Assembly (NCBI RefSeq): GCF_021653995.1
Contig: NZ_JAJJOZ010000003.1
Coordinates: forward strand, 62,001 to 126,000
Source of the DNA: Allopusillimonas lactea
GTDB taxonomy: Bacteria; Pseudomonadota; Gammaproteobacteria; Burkholderiales; Burkholderiaceae_B
DNA length: 64,000 nucleotides
Direction of reading: 5' to 3'
How positions within the stretch are numbered: the first letter of the stretch is position 1; every line of letters starts with the position of its first letter. Positions 61,750 through 64,000 of this stretch are shown in pieces. The notes beneath the pieces were generated by a model. The model searched no databases. It was not told where the DNA came from and worked only from the letters and a program-made list of their open reading frames with translations. The position numbers and the translations under genes are program-made.

Positions 61750-62554
61750 CAAACCTACCAAAACATGCATTCAACAAGGTAATCAAAACAGCAAGATTCC
61801 CTTTAAATACACTGATTTTTGTTGGCACACTACCTTCTGGATATCGTCTGATGGTCGGAATCTCTTTACATACATATCCAAGCTTGGGCACTCGATACGA
61901 CAAGTATGCAAGAAGTTCATAAGTCACAAAAACATCTCGAAAAGTGGCAATTTTGGGATCTAGCAGCATCCTGCGACTGTAGGCCCTAAACCCTTGCGTG
62001 GTATCTGTCCATTTAAACCCAGATGCCAGACTTAAGCATGGTGCATGGATATACCTGATCGCGAAGTCTCGTGACTTTGGCGTGTTCACAGCCACGCCTC
62101 CCGGCAGAAAACGCGAGGCCTGAACAAAATCAACCCCGTCCTCTAGTGCCTCGATGAATCGCGGTATCGCTTCAGGGTCATCCTTATCATTTCCATCGAT
62201 GGTGACAATGCCCTCGTATCCTTGATCGAGGGCAAAAGCATAGGCACATCTAAGCTGGGCGCTCAGCTTTCCCGGGCCTTTCTTGACAACAAGCCCCCTG
62301 ACACCTACTCGCCTCAGGGCATCCAGCTCTAAGGAGCCATCTGTACTGCCGCCATCGACAATGATGATGTCTGCAATCGCAGGAATCTGGATAGCTTCCA
62401 TCCGTTCAAGCAAACTTTTTATACGTTCGCTCTCGTTAATCACAGGGATCACAACGCAGTAAGGATGTTGCTTGCCCAACCACAGCGGTGTCTCCATGGC
62501 GGGTACTTGCCACTTTGCCCGCTCTTTCGGAGAAATATCTTGTGTCGTATTCAT
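61736..62554 (-). CDS. GT2 glycosyltransferase (polyprenyl-phosphate sugar synthase type)
   Basis: This 272-residue GT2 enzyme has CVVIPVINESERIKSLLERM, IIIVDGGSTDGSLE, GIVTIDGNDKDDPEAIPRFIEAL and VQASRFLPGGV, the DPM1/polyprenyl-phosphate glycosyltransferase pattern without C-terminal membrane segments. TDTTQGFRAYSRRML is also characteristic. I chose ATG 62554, four bases after the upstream gene's stop. Upstream in-frame ATG at 62596 would overlap that gene. It likely charges undecaprenyl phosphate with a sugar. Confidence 0.88.
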   Translation of the reverse strand: MNTTQDISPKERAKWQVPAMETPLWLGKQHPYCVVIPVINESERIKSLLERMEAIQIPAIADIIIVDGGSTDGSLELDALRRVGVRGLVVKKGPGKLSAQLRCAYAFALDQGYEGIVTIDGNDKDDPEAIPRFIEALEDGVDFVQASRFLPGGVAVNTPKSRDFAIRYIHAPCLSLASGFKWTDTTQGFRAYSRRMLLDPKIATFRDVFVTYELLAYLSYRVPKLGYVCKEIPTIRRYPEGSVPTKISVFKGNLAVLITLLNACFGRFDVDA

Positions 62555-62558
62555 TTGT

Positions 62559-62915
62559 TTATGCAACCCGAGCTGTGATAAGCGCCACGCCTGCAATCAC
62601 GAGCAAGATGCCGGCACCTGTGGTCCAGTGAAAGGGTTCACGGAAGATCAAAACTGAAAAGAGTGCGACCGTTGCTACCGCCCCGGAAGTCAGTACCGGG
62701 TGGGCAACATTCAAGGGCAACCTGGCCAGTGCAGCGGCATAGAGCAGGAAAGCCCCACCGTATAGACCTAAGCCGAGCCAGAAGGGCCAGTTGCTAAAGG
62801 CTGCCAACGGATCTGCAAGGGAGGGGAACCTCCTCGGGGGCATCATGGCCATCTTGACCAGTACGCTGGCAGATGCGTTTGCGGCGATACCAAGCACCAA
62901 GATCAACCATTTCAT
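62559..62915 (-). CDS. Small four-helix membrane protein, SMR/EamA (ArnE-like)
   Basis: This 118-residue protein has four hydrophobic segments: MKWLILVLGIAANASASVLVKMA, WPFWLGLGLYGGAFLLYAAALARLP, VAHPVLTSGAVATVALFSVLIF and TTGAGILLVIAGVALITARVA. Length and pattern fit SMR proteins and the ArnE/ArnF flippase subunits. Its place next to a polyprenyl-sugar synthase suggests flipping of a lipid-linked sugar rather than drug efflux. The start overlaps the upstream gene's stop by four bases. Confidence 0.82.
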   Translation of the reverse strand: MKWLILVLGIAANASASVLVKMAMMPPRRFPSLADPLAAFSNWPFWLGLGLYGGAFLLYAAALARLPLNVAHPVLTSGAVATVALFSVLIFREPFHWTTGAGILLVIAGVALITARVA

Positions 62916-63745
62916 CTGGCCACCCCGTGTTTAGTCCGGTAGCACTCTACGGCACAAACCAGCGCCCGTTCAATCGACTGGAGGTGAGGTTCTTCCTTTG
63001 TGGCGACCATCTCTATCGAAACTAGGTGTTCTGGAAGGTGTTGACTCAGGGCCTTGTGCATCAACTGATGATCAGTCCCGCCATCACCCAAAGGCACCAG
63101 ATCCGGCTCACTCGCATGAACGTGCCCGATAAGTCTGGAACTGCACTCCAGCACAGCTTCGGGAGATTCTCCATTGATCGTTAAGGCCCCAGTATCAAAC
63201 TGCATCCGAATAGCCTCGTGACCAACCGCTGCGACGACATGGGCTGTCTCTTCGCTGGTGGTCATGAAGTTCGCCCCATATTGGGTTGGATTGGGCTCCA
63301 GGCACACGATAACGTCATGTTCCTGTGCAACATCACCAAGACGTCGAAAAAAGCTAACCGCCTGCTCGAGTGCTTGTGCGTCACTCAAGCCTGAGCGGTC
63401 ACGATTCTTGGGTGAGCCAAATACCAATCGCGTTGCACCCAGGCCGGCACCGATGCGACACACCGCTCGCAGATGCTCCAGCATCGCCTGTTGGCTCTTG
63501 CTATCACCAAATACATTTAGTCCTGTCGTACCAAACAGTAAGGCTTGCATGCCAGTGATCTCGATGTCGTGACCTGCCCACCATCGTCTGACATTTGCGA
63601 TGTCCTCATCTTTAGCACTGGCAAGGTCAGGAAAGTACTTGCCGGGCGCTACATCAATGGCATCAACGCCGAACTTGCCCAGTAGCTTTGCGACGGAAGT
63701 ATCCTCTGCGATGTCCCAGGCAATGTTTGAAATCGCTAGCCTCAC
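62912..63745 (-). CDS. Sugar phosphate isomerase/epimerase family (xylose isomerase-like TIM barrel)
   Basis: This 277-residue protein has the AP-endonuclease-2/xylose-isomerase-like barrel: RLAISNIAWDIAEDTSVAKLLGKFGVDAIDVAPGKYF, RLVFGSPKNRDRSGL, VCLEPNPTQYGANFMTTSEE, MQFDTGALTINGESPE and GHVHASEPDLVPLGDGGTDH. Glutamate, aspartate and histidine residues at these strand ends form the usual metal site. The start is GTG 63745, overlapping the upstream stop (GTGA). The reaction is not known. Confidence 0.87.
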   Translation of the reverse strand: MRLAISNIAWDIAEDTSVAKLLGKFGVDAIDVAPGKYFPDLASAKDEDIANVRRWWAGHDIEITGMQALLFGTTGLNVFGDSKSQQAMLEHLRAVCRIGAGLGATRLVFGSPKNRDRSGLSDAQALEQAVSFFRRLGDVAQEHDVIVCLEPNPTQYGANFMTTSEETAHVVAAVGHEAIRMQFDTGALTINGESPEAVLECSSRLIGHVHASEPDLVPLGDGGTDHQLMHKALSQHLPEHLVSIEMVATKEEPHLQSIERALVCAVECYRTKHGVAR

Positions 63746-64000
63746 GATGCCGCTCCGTTTTCATTCTTCTGGGTCATGGGTTCGGACTGGGCATAGGCTC
63801 TAATCGCCTGAATGGTTTCGCGGGCACTGTACTGATACTGACCAAGCGAACCGAAGATTTGCGCGTGCCGCGTTTGCATGTCGTAACGAGCGGGCGGGTT
63901 TCCCAGTGTCTGAATAAACGGTCTTCCGAAGCCCTGCAGCGAGACATCCGCAACGCTGATCGGTTCGGCTGTCAGGTGGACCAGTGATAGGCCAGCCTCC
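63742..64000 (-). CDS. NAD-dependent epimerase/dehydratase, C-terminal part (5' end outside window)
   Basis: Only the last 85 or so codons are in the window. The frame from the window edge reads AGLSLVHLTAEPISVADVSL, GFGRPFIQTLGNPPARYDMQ, HAQIFGSLGQYQYSARETIQ and ends SEPMTQKNENGAAS. The HLTAEPISVAD and ARYDM...HYQYSARET pattern matches C-termini of nucleotide-sugar epimerase-type proteins. It heads the five-gene minus-strand set seen here and is coupled to the isomerase-like gene. Confidence 0.75.
   Translation of the reverse strand, partial: EAGLSLVHLTAEPISVADVSLQGFGRPFIQTLGNPPARYDMQTRHAQIFGSLGQYQYSARETIQAIRAYAQSEPMTQKNENGAAS

Overview
The window looks like a chromosomal segment of a high-GC betaproteobacterium in the order Burkholderiales, most likely family Alcaligenaceae (relatives of Bordetella, Achromobacter or Pusillimonas). 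The grounds are three Bug-type periplasmic receptors without adjacent TctA/TctB partners, two complete Liv-type ABC importers, an extra IF-1 gene, and a RAYT-derived protein of a kind I recall from Bordetella-like genomes. Genus cannot be fixed from sequence reading alone.

Layout. (1) 1-5703, plus strand: two-subunit Fe-S fumarase/tartrate dehydratase (5' end outside the window), FrdA-like flavoprotein, TPP-dependent enzyme and TauE/SafE exporter. (2) 5779-8414, minus strand: UxaA-type alpha and beta subunits that most resemble (R)-sulfolactate sulfo-lyase SuyAB, and a Bug receptor. They diverge from a GntR/UTRA regulator (8685) and an Ldh/ComC-type dehydrogenase (9493). Sulfo-lyase, sulfolactate dehydrogenase-like enzyme and sulfite exporter together suggest organosulfonate catabolism. 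(3) 10695-17292: amidase plus a complete Liv-type ABC importer. (4) 17293-20022: IS200 remnant, infA, pgi. (5) 20360-28548: second Liv-type importer with its receptor gene last, enclosing aldehyde dehydrogenase, SDR and Zn-alcohol dehydrogenase genes, closed by a clear intrinsic terminator. (6) 28798-32175: LysR gene divergent from an alpha/beta hydrolase and a Bug receptor. (7) 32382-36264: thiolase and a FadN-type hydroxyacyl-CoA dehydrogenase/enoyl-CoA hydratase. (8) 36409-37106: higBA toxin-antitoxin pair. (9) 37468-41120: LysR gene divergent from a Bug receptor and a formylglycine-type sulfatase. (10) 41280-41984: RAYT-like protein that has lost its catalytic residues.

(11) 42368-58788: O-antigen/surface polysaccharide locus. 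It holds a WaaL/Wzy-type ligase or polymerase, a WbaZ-like glycosyltransferase, Wzx, ManC, the Wzm/Wzt ABC exporter, Gmd, three further glycosyltransferase genes (one a GT4-GT2 fusion), a membrane-anchored methyltransferase, a GDP-fucose synthase-like enzyme and an Rmd-like reductase. ManC makes GDP-mannose, Gmd makes GDP-4-keto-6-deoxymannose, and the two reductases can turn this into GDP-L-fucose or GDP-D-rhamnose. Base composition falls visibly from about 47.8 kb to 62 kb, pointing to horizontal acquisition. (12) 58899-59619: a mosaic of two insertion-sequence remnants containing a perfect 42-bp palindrome. (13) 59779-64000, minus strand: a translationally coupled set with an NAD-dependent epimerase (cut by the window end), a TIM-barrel sugar isomerase-like protein, an SMR/ArnE-like membrane protein, a GT2 glycosyltransferase and a GT-C-like membrane protein.

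No tRNA, rRNA or CRISPR array was seen.
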